From Pigmentiphaga sp. (lineage in GTDB: Bacteria; Pseudomonadota; Gammaproteobacteria; Burkholderiales; Burkholderiaceae_B): DNA of 64,000 nucleotides. Positions within the stretch are counted from its first letter, which is position 1. Each line of letters starts with the position of its first letter. The notes under the pieces were generated by a model, which ran no database searches, had not been told where the DNA came from, and was given only the letters and a program-made list of their open reading frames with translations. The stretch covers positions 1 through 64,000 of the forward strand of contig JALOAI010000027.1 of assembly GCA_023228945.1 (NCBI GenBank), in the 5' to 3' direction. A program made the position numbers and the translations under genes. This document shows positions 18,185 through 26,942 of the stretch, in pieces.

Positions 18185-19417
18185 ATGGGTAACCACAACA
18201 CAGCCTCCATGACCGACGCTGCTTCGCTTTTGCCGGAGCACGTGCAGCAAGGCAACATCGCACGGCTTGCGATCGCCCAGGCGCTGGCGGGCGCGAACTC
18301 GGTGGTGGTTTACGCTACCGGATCCATCGTCGGCAACACCTTGGCGCCGACGCCGATGCTGGCGACGTTGCCGATCTCCATCTTCGTGGTGGGGATGGCG
18401 GCTTGCACGCTTCCCGTTGGCGTGGTCGCCAGGCGCTACGGCCGGCGTACGGCCTTCCTGTCCGGCACCGGGGCTGGCGTGCTGACCGGCTTGCTGGCCA
18501 TGCTCGCGGTCATGATCGGGTCGTTCTGGCTATTTTGCCTGGCCACGTTCTTTGGCGGCGTATATGCGGCGGTGGTGTTGTCGTTCCGCTTTGCGGCGGC
18601 CGATGGTGTCGAGCCTAGGCGAAGGGCCCGCGCGCTCTCGCTGGTCATGGCCGGCGGTGTTGCCGCCGGCATCGTGGGGCCGCAATTGGTGACGTGGACC
18701 ATGGATTTATGGCCGCCGTATCTGTTTGCCGCCACCTTTCTGGTGCAGGCCGCCGTTGCCGCGCTGTCGGCTCTCATCCTCCTGGGCGTACAGCTGCCCA
18801 TGCCAACCGAGCGAGAGATGGCGGGAGGCCGGCCGCTTGCCGTCATCGCCAGGCAGCCGCGCTTTATCGCCGCCGTGATCTGCGGCGCGGTCTCCTATAT
18901 GCTGATGAACTTTCTGATGACGGCGGCGCCTCTGGCCATGTATATGTGTGGCCATTCGCAGCAGTCGGCCAATCTGGGTTTGCAGTGGCACGTCATCGCC
19001 ATGTATGCGCCAAGCTTCTTTACGGGCAGCCTGATCGCGCGCTTCGGTGCCGGCCGCGTGGCGACGGCGGGGCTGGCGCTCACCGGGTTGTCCGCCGCCG
19101 TGGGGCTGGCGGGCATCGACGTCATGCATTTCTGGTGGGCGCTCATCCTGTTGGGCGTGGGATGGAACTTTGGTTTTCTGGGCGCCTCCGCCCTGGTGTT
19201 GGAGTGCCACCGGCCCGAGGAGAAAACGCGGGTGCAATCGCTCAACGACTTCATTGTTTTCGGGTTGATGGCCATTGGCTCGTTCTCGTCCGGAGGGCTG
19301 CTGGCGGCGTACGGATGGGATACCGTGCTCTGGGTGTCTTTTGCGCCGCTGGCGCTGTCGGTGGTGGCGCTTGCGCTGGCGATGCGCAGAACGACGCGCG
19401 ATGCCGCCGGCGGCTAA
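18185..19417 (+). CDS. MFS transporter
   Basis: This 410-aa membrane protein of the major facilitator superfamily has about 12 hydrophobic segments and the loop-2/3 motif VVARRYGRRTAFLSG at about residues 75-90. ATGs at 18185 and 18209 are possible; neither has a strong ribosome site, and I chose the longer. The substrate is unknown. The neighbouring LysR gene is broken, so its original regulation may be lost. A TlpA-like gene follows after 35 bp on the same strand. Confidence 0.85.
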   Translation: MGNHNTASMTDAASLLPEHVQQGNIARLAIAQALAGANSVVVYATGSIVGNTLAPTPMLATLPISIFVVGMAACTLPVGVVARRYGRRTAFLSGTGAGVLTGLLAMLAVMIGSFWLFCLATFFGGVYAAVVLSFRFAAADGVEPRRRARALSLVMAGGVAAGIVGPQLVTWTMDLWPPYLFAATFLVQAAVAALSALILLGVQLPMPTEREMAGGRPLAVIARQPRFIAAVICGAVSYMLMNFLMTAAPLAMYMCGHSQQSANLGLQWHVIAMYAPSFFTGSLIARFGAGRVATAGLALTGLSAAVGLAGIDVMHFWWALILLGVGWNFGFLGASALVLECHRPEEKTRVQSLNDFIVFGLMAIGSFSSGGLLAAYGWDTVLWVSFAPLALSVVALALAMRRTTRDAAGG

Positions 19418-19452
19418 TGTTTCACGGGGCGCGCTAAGGCGAACGATACGTC

Positions 19453-20286
19453 ATGATGGGTGTTGGTCCTTTTTCGATTCAGGCCGTGATCATCTTTGCC
19501 GCCATCCTCCTGGCCTGGCTGGCGGCGCGGGTGGCCGCGCGGGGCCTGCCCGATGGTGCGCACAAGAGGGCGGGCGCGATGGTCCTCGACGCCGTGATGT
19601 GGGGCCTGGTGGCGGCTCGCCTGGGCTACATTGCCCAATGGTGGGAGGAATACTCGGCTGCCCCCAGAGCCATGATCGCGATCGGCGATGGAGGGTTTTC
19701 GTGGCGGGTCGGCCTACTGGCGGCCCTGGCGTATGTGGGGTGGCGCAGCCGTCCGGCACCGCTGCTGCGCGGTCCGGTCCTCACCGGCCTCGTCGTGGGC
19801 GGCATGGCCTGGGTAGCCGCGCAAGGCGTGCTCGAACACCTGCGGCAGTCCGCCGCGCCGTTGCCAGACCTGCAGCTCATGGCGCTCGATGGGCGGCCCT
19901 TGGCATTACAGACGTATGCGGGGCGTCCCATCGTGCTCAATCTGTGGGCCAGCTGGTGTCCGCCGTGCCGGCGCGAAATGCCGGTGTTCGAGCAAGCCCA
20001 AGAGGAGTTTCCGCACATTGCTTTCGTCATGATCAATCAGGGAGAAAGCGCGGCGCAGGCGCGGCGCTTTCTGACGAGCGAAGGGCTGGTGCTGCGGGAT
20101 GTGCTGCTCGATCCTGCTTCCAGCGCCATGCGCGAGTTGCGGTCGAGCGGCCTGCCCACCACCTTGTTCTTCGATGCAGACGGGGCCTTGGTGCACTCGC
20201 ATATGGGCGAGTTGACGATGGCGAGCCTCAAGAGCACGATCTTGCGCCGCTTCGCTCCGGCGGCCCCAGCCAGCGCGGCGCCATGA
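19453..20286 (+). CDS. Membrane-anchored TlpA-like thiol-disulfide oxidoreductase
   Basis: This 277-aa protein has three or four N-terminal hydrophobic segments (about residues 5-130). They include DAVMWGLVAARLGYIAQWW, which resembles part of prolipoprotein diacylglyceryl transferase. A periplasmic thioredoxin-like domain follows, with the redox site WASWCPPCRREMP at about 160-172 and the cis-proline region GLPTTLFF at about 235-242. It should reduce or isomerise disulfides outside the inner membrane. It may be co-transcribed with the MFS gene 35 bp upstream. Confidence 0.85.
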   Translation: MMGVGPFSIQAVIIFAAILLAWLAARVAARGLPDGAHKRAGAMVLDAVMWGLVAARLGYIAQWWEEYSAAPRAMIAIGDGGFSWRVGLLAALAYVGWRSRPAPLLRGPVLTGLVVGGMAWVAAQGVLEHLRQSAAPLPDLQLMALDGRPLALQTYAGRPIVLNLWASWCPPCRREMPVFEQAQEEFPHIAFVMINQGESAAQARRFLTSEGLVLRDVLLDPASSAMRELRSSGLPTTLFFDADGALVHSHMGELTMASLKSTILRRFAPAAPASAAP

Positions 20287-20382
20287 TGATCAAGGAGAGA
20301 TCGTGCTGAAAGTGATCCTGCGGGACGGCTGGGTTGACAGCGGGGCGTAGCCCGTGGGGCACGGGCCTCTCAACTGTGGACC

Positions 20383-21399
20383 TTACTCGTACACCACGTT
20401 CGAGTGCGGTTCGAGATCAAAGGTTTGCTCGGCGGTAAGGTCGCCGAACATGAACAGCTTTTCGTGTATGCCATGCATGGATTGCGCCATGGTGGGATAG
20501 GTGCTGTTGCCGTACTTCTGCTGCCATTGATGCCAGAGGCGATCGATATTGGTATGGTGCAGGAAGAATACGGGGTCGTTGGGCGACGACGCCGTTTGCA
20601 TCTGGCCTCCCACCCACAGGTGCACCACATTGTGCATGGCGCTGTGTTGGCCTGGGCCGCGGAAGCCTTCGAGGTAGTTGCGCATGCTCAGGCGAGGATC
20701 GGCCGTCGTGTCGTAGGGCGCCACATCGTACAGACGGGGTGTTGCGAGCAGGTCTGCAACTTCGGCCAACGTTGGCATCGCGCCAAGCTCTTCCGCCCAA
20801 TCGAACTTGCGTTGCAGGCCGGCGGGGTCGAGCTGCATGTCGGGATCGATCTCGTCGTCCCATTCGTCGTCGGTATCGTCGTAGTTTTCGGCCATGGTCC
20901 ACTGGCCTTTGCGAAAGGGGCCGGCCTTGACGAAGAAGTTCTCGTTCGGATCGCCGTCGCCACCCATGAAATCGTCTCTGAAGATCCGTTCGATCGATCC
21001 CGGCTCGGTCCAGTCCCAATAGGGCAAGGTCATCTTCGGGTTGCCCGAGGCACGGCGCATTTCCTCTTCGAAGCGGCGCAGGAACTCGCGGTGCCAGGGC
21101 AGGAAGCCGGGCGCCATATGGGCGCCGCTGTGATGGTCGTCGAACGCCAGCACATGCAGATCTACGAAGTAATCGTAGGCATTGAGGCTGGAGTGGTATT
21201 GCGACGGTAGTTGCTTCATTTTGTGCAAGGTTTGCACAAACTCCTGCCGCTCTTGCGGCGTGAGGCTGGTGGCGCTTTTCCGAGCGGGAGGCGGTTCGGG
21301 CAAGTCGCCGTCATCGCCGCCGCAGGCGGCCATCAGCAGGGCTGTGAAGAGGCCGCCGAGGGCAAGGTTCCGCAGGGGACGTCGTCTCTGGATTGACAT
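20383..21399 (-). CDS. Lipoprotein tyrosinase (type-3 copper protein)
   Basis: This 338-aa tyrosinase-domain protein has a lipoprotein signal with lipobox LMAAC, acyl-cysteine at C26, so it is probably anchored in a cell-envelope membrane. CuA ligands are visible as H82, H94 and H103 (VDLHVLAFDDHHSGAH, GFLPWHREFLRRFE). CuB ligands are H256, H260 and H281/H282 (MHNVVHLW, DPVFFLHHTNIDRLW). Tyrosinases hydroxylate phenols and oxidise catechols to quinones. An acidic insert rich in Asp/Glu (about 172-190) is unusual. No caddie protein or copper chaperone gene is adjacent. Confidence 0.9.
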   Translation of the reverse strand: MSIQRRRPLRNLALGGLFTALLMAACGGDDGDLPEPPPARKSATSLTPQERQEFVQTLHKMKQLPSQYHSSLNAYDYFVDLHVLAFDDHHSGAHMAPGFLPWHREFLRRFEEEMRRASGNPKMTLPYWDWTEPGSIERIFRDDFMGGDGDPNENFFVKAGPFRKGQWTMAENYDDTDDEWDDEIDPDMQLDPAGLQRKFDWAEELGAMPTLAEVADLLATPRLYDVAPYDTTADPRLSMRNYLEGFRGPGQHSAMHNVVHLWVGGQMQTASSPNDPVFFLHHTNIDRLWHQWQQKYGNSTYPTMAQSMHGIHEKLFMFGDLTAEQTFDLEPHSNVVYE

Positions 21400-21628
21400 G
21401 ATTATGGATTCTCATTGAAAAGGCTGCCGCGGTGGCATGGCTCGCGGCTTGCGGATTGTAAGTGGACTTGCGGGATGTAGAAAGGCAGCGGATCATCCCC
21501 GGACAAGCGCAGTGCGTTCGCGGGCGTTTGGCCGCCCGCCACGCGAGCGGCAAGCCTGGAGGCTTTATCGTCCGGCTTGCCGCTCAAGGTATGAAGCCCC
21601 TTGCATTATTTGAGTCCAGGGATAAACC

Positions 21629-22186
21629 ATGTCGTCAAAATGTCTCGTCAAACTCCGACCGCTGGAACGGGAGGATCTCCGCTTCGTGCACCAGCTGGAC
21701 AACAACGCCAGCGTGATGCGCTACTGGTTTGAAGAGCCTTATGAAACCTTCGTCGAACTTACCTCGCTCTACGATGCGCATATCCACGATCAGGGCGAGC
21801 GCCGCTTCGTGGTGGAGTCCAATGGAGAGAAGGTCGGGCTGGTGGAGCTGGTCGAGATCGACCACATCCACCGGCGGGCCGAGTTCCAGATCATCATCAT
21901 CCCCGAGCACCAGGGCAAAGGCCTGGCGGCGCGAGCGGCCAAGCTGGCGATGGATTACGGCTTCAGCGTGCTCAACCTCTACAAGCTGTATCTCATCGTG
22001 GACAAGGAAAATAAAAAGGCCATCCACATCTACACGAAGCTGGGCTTCAAAGTCGAGGCCCAGCTGGTGCACGAGTTCTTCATCCATGGCGAGTACCGCG
22101 ATGCCACCCGAATGTATCTGTTCCAGCATGAGTACTTGGCTGGGCAGAAGAAGGGCGGAGACATGGTGACGCCGCTGGCGCAGTGA
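21629..22186 (+). CDS. speG: Spermidine N1-acetyltransferase
   Basis: This 185-aa GNAT acetyltransferase has the SpeG-type start VKLRPLEREDLRFVHQLDNN and an acetyl-CoA loop EHQGKGLAARAAKLAMDYGF at about residues 92-111. Further on is KLYLIVDKENKKAIHIYTKLGF. It transfers acetyl from acetyl-CoA to spermidine/spermine, reducing polyamine toxicity. Context supports this: a polyamine biosynthesis operon begins about 380 bp downstream. An inverted repeat and a perfect terminator lie in between. Confidence 0.92.
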   Translation: MSSKCLVKLRPLEREDLRFVHQLDNNASVMRYWFEEPYETFVELTSLYDAHIHDQGERRFVVESNGEKVGLVELVEIDHIHRRAEFQIIIIPEHQGKGLAARAAKLAMDYGFSVLNLYKLYLIVDKENKKAIHIYTKLGFKVEAQLVHEFFIHGEYRDATRMYLFQHEYLAGQKKGGDMVTPLAQ

Positions 22187-22300
22187 GCGCCGGAACGGAT
22201 AGGGGGCGGAGTGGAGAGGCCCCGGCCACCGCGCCGGGCTCGCGATAGCCTGGAAGACCGGTTTGTGGCCGCTGGCGAGGCGTTGTCGCTTCCTGGTTAT

Positions 22301-22350
22301 TATGCCTCCGGTTGCATATTCCCTTGAAAGCATATATCATTGGAGGCATA
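22301..22350. promoter_or_regulatory. Inverted repeat in AT-rich promoter-like region
   Basis: TATGCCTCC (22301-22309) and GGAGGCATA (22342-22350) form a perfect 9-bp inverted repeat flanking AT-rich sequence with promoter-like hexamers (TTGCAT, TTGAAA, TATATT). It lies 115 bp after speG and about 80 bp before a strong terminator. It may be a repressor site, possibly for the HTH protein encoded at 22569. Confidence 0.5.
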
Positions 22351-22429
22351 TATTGATGGCCGTCGCAGGCGGCCACAGGTCCTGGCAAAAGCTTCGTCCG
22401 TCTCGCGGTTGCTAAAACCTGCCGGATTC

Positions 22430-22482
22430 GCCAGGCATGGAGCCCAGTTGCGCGGGCTCCATGCCTGGCTCATCCTTTTTTA
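22430..22482 (+). terminator. Rho-independent terminator or attenuator
   Basis: GCCAGGCATGGAGCCC (22430-22445) pairs perfectly with GGGCTCCATGCCTGGC (22454-22469) around an 8-base loop, followed by CATCCTTTTTTA. It could end speG transcription, end a short RNA started near 22350, or act as an attenuator in the leader of the polyamine operon. Confidence 0.85.
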
Positions 22483-22568
22483 GGCGATGCCAAGCAAGGT
22501 GTTTTCGGCCGGAAGGGTCATGCCCAGGCATTGCGCCACTCCAGGTCGTCACTCAGCAAACGATTCCC

Positions 22569-22958
22569 ATGCCCAAGAAGCCCAGGAAGACGAAAACAGT
22601 ACCTACCACCGCTCATCCCACATTAGTCGACAGCAATCCCGTCGTTCCGCCCGAGATCTCCGCCGTCAAGGTTGCCACGCTCAAAGAGTTGCGCAAGGCC
22701 ACGCACCATACCCAGGACGACCTGGCCGAAACCATGGGCGTGGGGCAGGGCACGATATCCCGAATCGAAAAGCGCGACGACATGCTGGTGTCCACGTTGC
22801 AGCATTACGTAGAGGGCATCGGCGGCACTTTGCGAATTCTCGTCACCTTCCCCGACCGCCCGGCCCTGATGGTCGAGCGGCTAGGCAAAAAAACCAACCC
22901 TTACACCAAGGACACACATAAAAAATCCGCCAGTTCCAACAGCCAGGCGGGCCCCTGA
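22569..22958 (+). CDS. XRE-family HTH regulator, antitoxin-like
   Basis: This 129-aa protein has an HTH at about residues 40-75 (LKELRKATHHTQDDLAETMGVGQGTISRIEKR). It is followed by LVSTLQHYVEGIGGTLRILVTFPD, the layout of HigA-type antitoxins. No RelE/HigB toxin is next to it. It ends 6 bp before nspC, so it is the first gene of the polyamine operon and a candidate local regulator. A basic Lys/Thr-rich N-terminus (about 1-25) and a Lys/Ser-rich tail are added to the core. Confidence 0.82.
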   Translation: MPKKPRKTKTVPTTAHPTLVDSNPVVPPEISAVKVATLKELRKATHHTQDDLAETMGVGQGTISRIEKRDDMLVSTLQHYVEGIGGTLRILVTFPDRPALMVERLGKKTNPYTKDTHKKSASSNSQAGP

Positions 22959-22964
22959 TCCACG

Positions 22965-24068
22965 ATGCACACCATACCGACACCGTATTACCTGATCGAT
23001 AAGCCGGCGCTGCAGCGCAACCTGGAGATCATCGACTACGTCCGCAAGCAGTCGGGCGCCAAGCTCTTGCTGGCGCTCAAGTGTTTTGCCACTTGGTCGG
23101 TGTTCGACATGATGCGCGAATACATGGACGGCACCACGTCGTCGTCGCTGTACGAAGTGAAGCTGGGCTACCAGAAGTTCGGCGGCGAAACCCATGCCTA
23201 CAGCGTGGCCTATGCCGACCACGAAATCGAAGACGTCGTCGCGCATTGCGACAAGATCATTTTCAACTCGGTCAATCAGCTCGAGCGCTATGCCCGGTTT
23301 GCCCAGGGCAAGCCGATCGGCCTGCGGCTGAATCCCGGCGTCAGTTGCGCGGGCTTCGACCTTGCCGATCCCGCCCGCGCCTTCAGTCGTCTGGGAGAGA
23401 GCGATCCGGAACGCATCCTCGCCGTCCTCGACCGCCTCGACGGCGTGATGATCCACAACAACTGCGAAAACGACGATCTGGAGCGCTTCGATGTGTTGCT
23501 CGGCCAGGTCGAGGAACGCTACGGCGAGATTTTGCGGCGCCTGAAGTGGGTCAGCCTGGGTGGGGGCATCAGTTTTACCGCCAAGGGCTATCCCGTGGAT
23601 GCCTTTTGCAAGCGCCTGCGTGAATTCGCCCAAAAATACGACGTGCAGGTTTACCTGGAGCCGGGCGAGGCGGCGGTGCGCCATAGCGCGACGCTCGAGG
23701 TCAGCGTCCTGGATGTAGGGTTCAACGGCAAGCATCTGGCGGTGGTCGATGCCTCCACCGAAGCCCATATGCTGGATCTCCTGATCTACCGCGAGACAGC
23801 GCCCCTGGGCGCCGATGCGGGCGATCATGCCTACATGGTCTGCGGCAAAACCTGCCTGGCGGGCGACATCTTCGGTGAAGGCCGTTTTGCCTCTCCCCTG
23901 CAAGTCGGCGATCGGATTTCGATAGGCGACGCCGCAGGCTACACGATGGTCAAGAAAAACTGGTTCAACGGCGTCAACATGCCTTCGATTGCCCTGAAGG
24001 AAGCCGATGGGTCCGTGCGCGTCGTGCGCGAATTTTCCTTTGACGATTACGTCAACAGTCTGTCCTGA
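22965..24068 (+). CDS. nspC: Carboxynorspermidine/carboxyspermidine decarboxylase
   Basis: This 367-aa PLP enzyme of the alanine-racemase-fold decarboxylases has the cofactor lysine in LLLALKCFATWSVF at about residues 34-47. It also has SVNQLERY, a glycine-rich phosphate loop VSLGGGISF at about 193-201, and EPGEAAVRHSATLEV. The substrate-side cysteine appears in MVCGKTCLAGDIF at about 290-302. It decarboxylates carboxynorspermidine or carboxyspermidine to norspermidine or spermidine. The next gene encodes the preceding enzyme, making a complete aspartate-semialdehyde-dependent polyamine route. Confidence 0.92.
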   Translation: MHTIPTPYYLIDKPALQRNLEIIDYVRKQSGAKLLLALKCFATWSVFDMMREYMDGTTSSSLYEVKLGYQKFGGETHAYSVAYADHEIEDVVAHCDKIIFNSVNQLERYARFAQGKPIGLRLNPGVSCAGFDLADPARAFSRLGESDPERILAVLDRLDGVMIHNNCENDDLERFDVLLGQVEERYGEILRRLKWVSLGGGISFTAKGYPVDAFCKRLREFAQKYDVQVYLEPGEAAVRHSATLEVSVLDVGFNGKHLAVVDASTEAHMLDLLIYRETAPLGADAGDHAYMVCGKTCLAGDIFGEGRFASPLQVGDRISIGDAAGYTMVKKNWFNGVNMPSIALKEADGSVRVVREFSFDDYVNSLS

Positions 24069-24108
24069 GGGCAGTACTGCTCATACACAAAACTTGGGGG
24101 GTTATCCA

Positions 24109-25407
24109 ATGAAACGCAACGTTCTGATTATCGGTGCGGGTGGTGTGGCGCATGTCGCGGCGCACAAGTGCGCCCAAAACAACATCCTGCTGGGCGACAT
24201 CCACATCGCTTCGCGCACGCTGGCCAAATGCCAGGCGATCATCGAGTCCATCAAGGAAAAAGGCAACCAGCGCGGCCCGGGCCAGCTCAAGGCCCACCAA
24301 CTCGACGCCATGGATGTCGAGGCCACCAAGGCGCTGATCCGCGAGACGGGCAGCCAGATCGTCCTCAACCTCGGCTCGCCGTTCCTGAACATGTCGGTGA
24401 TGACGGCGTGCATCGAAACCGGCGCGGCCTACCTGGATACCGCCATCCACGAAGATCCCAACAAAGTTTGCGAAACGCCGCCGTGGTACGCCAACTACGA
24501 ATGGAAGCGTCGTGAGGCTTGCCGCGAGGCCGGCGTTACCACGATCCTGGGCGTGGGTTTCGATCCCGGCGTGGTCAACGCCTATGGACGTTTCGCGCTG
24601 GATACCTATTTCGACGAGGTCGAGTCCATCGATATCATCGATATCAATGCGGGCAGCCACGGTCGATACTTCGCTACCAACTTCGATCCCGAGATCAACT
24701 TCCGCGAGTTCACCGAAACGGTCTGGTCGTGGGAGAACGGCAAGTGGAAGGCCAACGAAATGTTCGAGCACCGCAAAGACTGGGACATGCCCATGGTGGG
24801 CAAAAGCACGACGTATCTCACCGGCCACGACGAACTGCATTCCATGTCCAAGAACCTGGGTGTGCCCAACATCCGCTTCTGGATGGGTTTCGGCGATCAC
24901 TACATCAATGTGTTCACGGTGCTCAAGAACCTCGGCCTGCTCTCCGAGAAGCCGGTGCGTACCGCCGAAGGCCTGGAAGTCGTGCCGCTCAAGGTCGTCA
25001 AGGCCGTTCTGCCCGACCCCGCTTCACTCGCGCCGGGCTACAGCGGCAAAACCTGCATCGGCGATCTGGTCAAGGGCACGAAAAACGGCGAGCCGCGTGA
25101 AGTACTCATCTACAACATCTGCGACCACAAGCAGAGCTATGCAGAAGTCGGCAGCCAGGCGATCTCCTACACGGCGGGCGTACCCGCGGTGGCTGCGGCG
25201 ATGCTGATCGCCGATGGCGTATGGGACGTCGGCCAGATGGTCAACGTCGAAGAGCTCGATCCCAAGCCGTTCATCGAATTGATGAACCGGATCGGACTGG
25301 TCACCCGCGTGCGCGACGAGCGAGGCGACCGCGTGCTGGATCCGGCCCAGGAAGCGCCGGCGGTGGCCAAGCACCGGGAGTCGGTGGCGGGCGTTCCCGC
25401 CGAGTAA
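24109..25407 (+). CDS. Carboxynorspermidine/carboxyspermidine dehydrogenase
   Basis: This 432-aa protein of the saccharopine-dehydrogenase-like family has the N-terminal NADP-binding sequence VLIIGAGGVAHVAAHKC. The ATG at 24109 gives a clean Rossmann start; upstream codons overlap nspC and are ignored. It condenses a diamine (putrescine or diaminopropane) with aspartate semialdehyde and reduces the imine to carboxyspermidine or carboxynorspermidine, which NspC then decarboxylates. It follows nspC by 40 bp. S-adenosylmethionine decarboxylase is not needed for this route. Confidence 0.9.
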   Translation: MKRNVLIIGAGGVAHVAAHKCAQNNILLGDIHIASRTLAKCQAIIESIKEKGNQRGPGQLKAHQLDAMDVEATKALIRETGSQIVLNLGSPFLNMSVMTACIETGAAYLDTAIHEDPNKVCETPPWYANYEWKRREACREAGVTTILGVGFDPGVVNAYGRFALDTYFDEVESIDIIDINAGSHGRYFATNFDPEINFREFTETVWSWENGKWKANEMFEHRKDWDMPMVGKSTTYLTGHDELHSMSKNLGVPNIRFWMGFGDHYINVFTVLKNLGLLSEKPVRTAEGLEVVPLKVVKAVLPDPASLAPGYSGKTCIGDLVKGTKNGEPREVLIYNICDHKQSYAEVGSQAISYTAGVPAVAAAMLIADGVWDVGQMVNVEELDPKPFIELMNRIGLVTRVRDERGDRVLDPAQEAPAVAKHRESVAGVPAE

Positions 25408-25430
25408 GCGCTGCGGCCGTCCGCGGGCGA

Positions 25431-26942
25431 TCACTCGATCCACACGATGTCGCCCGCCGCCCGCGCATAGTCCAGCGCATAGGCAAGCTCGCCCGGCGAC
25501 TGCGCATGCAGGAGCAGCAAAGGCTGGCCGGGAACCACCGTGTCGCCCAGGCGTATGTGCAGCGACACGCCGGCGGCCGGGCTTTCGGGGGCGCCGGCGA
25601 GCTTCGCCAGCCGTGAAAGCTTGCGATTATCGATGCGGGTCACGCGGCCGTGGCGAGCGGCGGCCAGCGGCTCCACATGGCTTGCCCGTGGCGGAGTGCG
25701 CAGACCACCCTGTGCGGTACAAATGCGTTGAAAGCGCTCCCAGGCGCGGCCGTCGGCCAGCGTGTCGCTCGCCAGCCGCGGCCCATCGCCCGCCGCCGCG
25801 GCGCCACCGAGTTCCAGAACCGCGCCGGCAATCAGCACTGCGCGCTCTCGCAGATCGGGCGGCGCGTCGGGAGCGCCTTGCAGCACCGCCAGCACATCGT
25901 AGGCCTCCAGCGCGGGACCGATGCCGCGGCCCACCGGTTGCTTGCCATCGGTGAATAGGCAGCGCAGGGCCAGACCGAAATGCGCCGCGGTCTCGGACAA
26001 GCGGTCCGCGAGCTGTTGGGCCGCTTCGCGGCTGCGTACCTTGGCGGTGGGCCCGATCGGAATGTCGATCACGACGTGGGTGGCTCCGGCGGCTACCTTC
26101 TTGGACAGCACCGAGGCAACCAGTTGGCCTTCGGTGTCGATGTCCAGTTCGCGCTCGATGCGCACGAAGTAGTCGTCGGCCGGGCTCAGGGACATCGCAC
26201 CGCCCCAGACCAGGCAGCCGCCTTCGGCCTCCACCACCCGGCGCAGCTCGGCGGTATCGAGCTCCACCCGGGTCAGCGTTTCCATGGTGTCGGCCGTGCC
26301 GGCCGGCGACGTGATCGCGCGTGACGAAGTTTTGGGCATGACCAGCCCGTTGGCGGCGGCGATGGCCACCACCAACGGCGAGGTGCGATTGCCCGGCAAG
26401 CCGCCGACACAGTGTTTGTCGACCACCACCGGCACCGGCCACTGCAAGCGCTGGCCGACGTCGACCATCGCGCGCGTGAGATGGAAGGTCTCGTCGGCAT
26501 CCAGCGGCAAGGCGGCGGTGGCCGTGAGGAAGGCCGCCAGGTGGACGTCGGTGTATCGTCCGTCGACGACGTCGCGAACGATGGCGTCGAGGTCCTGCGC
26601 GCTCAGGCGCTGGCCGTGGATCCGCCGGCGGACCCCGGCCAGCGAGGGCAGCATCGGCGAGTGCCGAACCATGACGTTGTCGCCCTCGCGAAGGGCCAAG
26701 GCCTGCCAGGCGGCTTCCGACAGCGCGACCTGGCCGGGCGCGAGCAGCTCGCCATCGATCTGATAGAGCAGGGCTTGCACTTCGCGCCCGCCCGACGTGA
26801 TCAGCACCTGGGAGCGCGGGGCCAGCCCTTCGGCATGGCCAACGTGGCAATCGGTGCGCATCAGGGCGATGGGCTGATGCTGGGTGTGCAGGCGCAAGCG
26901 GGTGGCGCGCAGGGGCGGCGGTGGCCGCGGCCTATCGTTCAC
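25431..26942 (-). CDS. AMP/thymidine phosphorylase, archaeal AMP phosphorylase type
   Basis: This 503-aa enzyme has an N-terminal domain (about residues 15-95) absent from ordinary bacterial DeoA but present in archaeal AMP phosphorylases. The nucleoside phosphorylase core follows, with KHCVGGLPGNRTSPLVVAIA at about 172-191 and SSRAITSPAGTADTMETL at about 206-223. Total length equals that of archaeal AMP phosphorylases. Those enzymes cleave AMP and other NMPs with phosphate to ribose-1,5-bisphosphate plus base. It is the last gene of a four-gene operon and overlaps the RNase gene by 4 bp. Whether NMPs or nucleosides are the substrate cannot be decided from sequence. Confidence 0.87.
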   Translation of the reverse strand: MNDRPRPPPPLRATRLRLHTQHQPIALMRTDCHVGHAEGLAPRSQVLITSGGREVQALLYQIDGELLAPGQVALSEAAWQALALREGDNVMVRHSPMLPSLAGVRRRIHGQRLSAQDLDAIVRDVVDGRYTDVHLAAFLTATAALPLDADETFHLTRAMVDVGQRLQWPVPVVVDKHCVGGLPGNRTSPLVVAIAAANGLVMPKTSSRAITSPAGTADTMETLTRVELDTAELRRVVEAEGGCLVWGGAMSLSPADDYFVRIERELDIDTEGQLVASVLSKKVAAGATHVVIDIPIGPTAKVRSREAAQQLADRLSETAAHFGLALRCLFTDGKQPVGRGIGPALEAYDVLAVLQGAPDAPPDLRERAVLIAGAVLELGGAAAAGDGPRLASDTLADGRAWERFQRICTAQGGLRTPPRASHVEPLAAARHGRVTRIDNRKLSRLAKLAGAPESPAAGVSLHIRLGDTVVPGQPLLLLHAQSPGELAYALDYARAAGDIVWIE

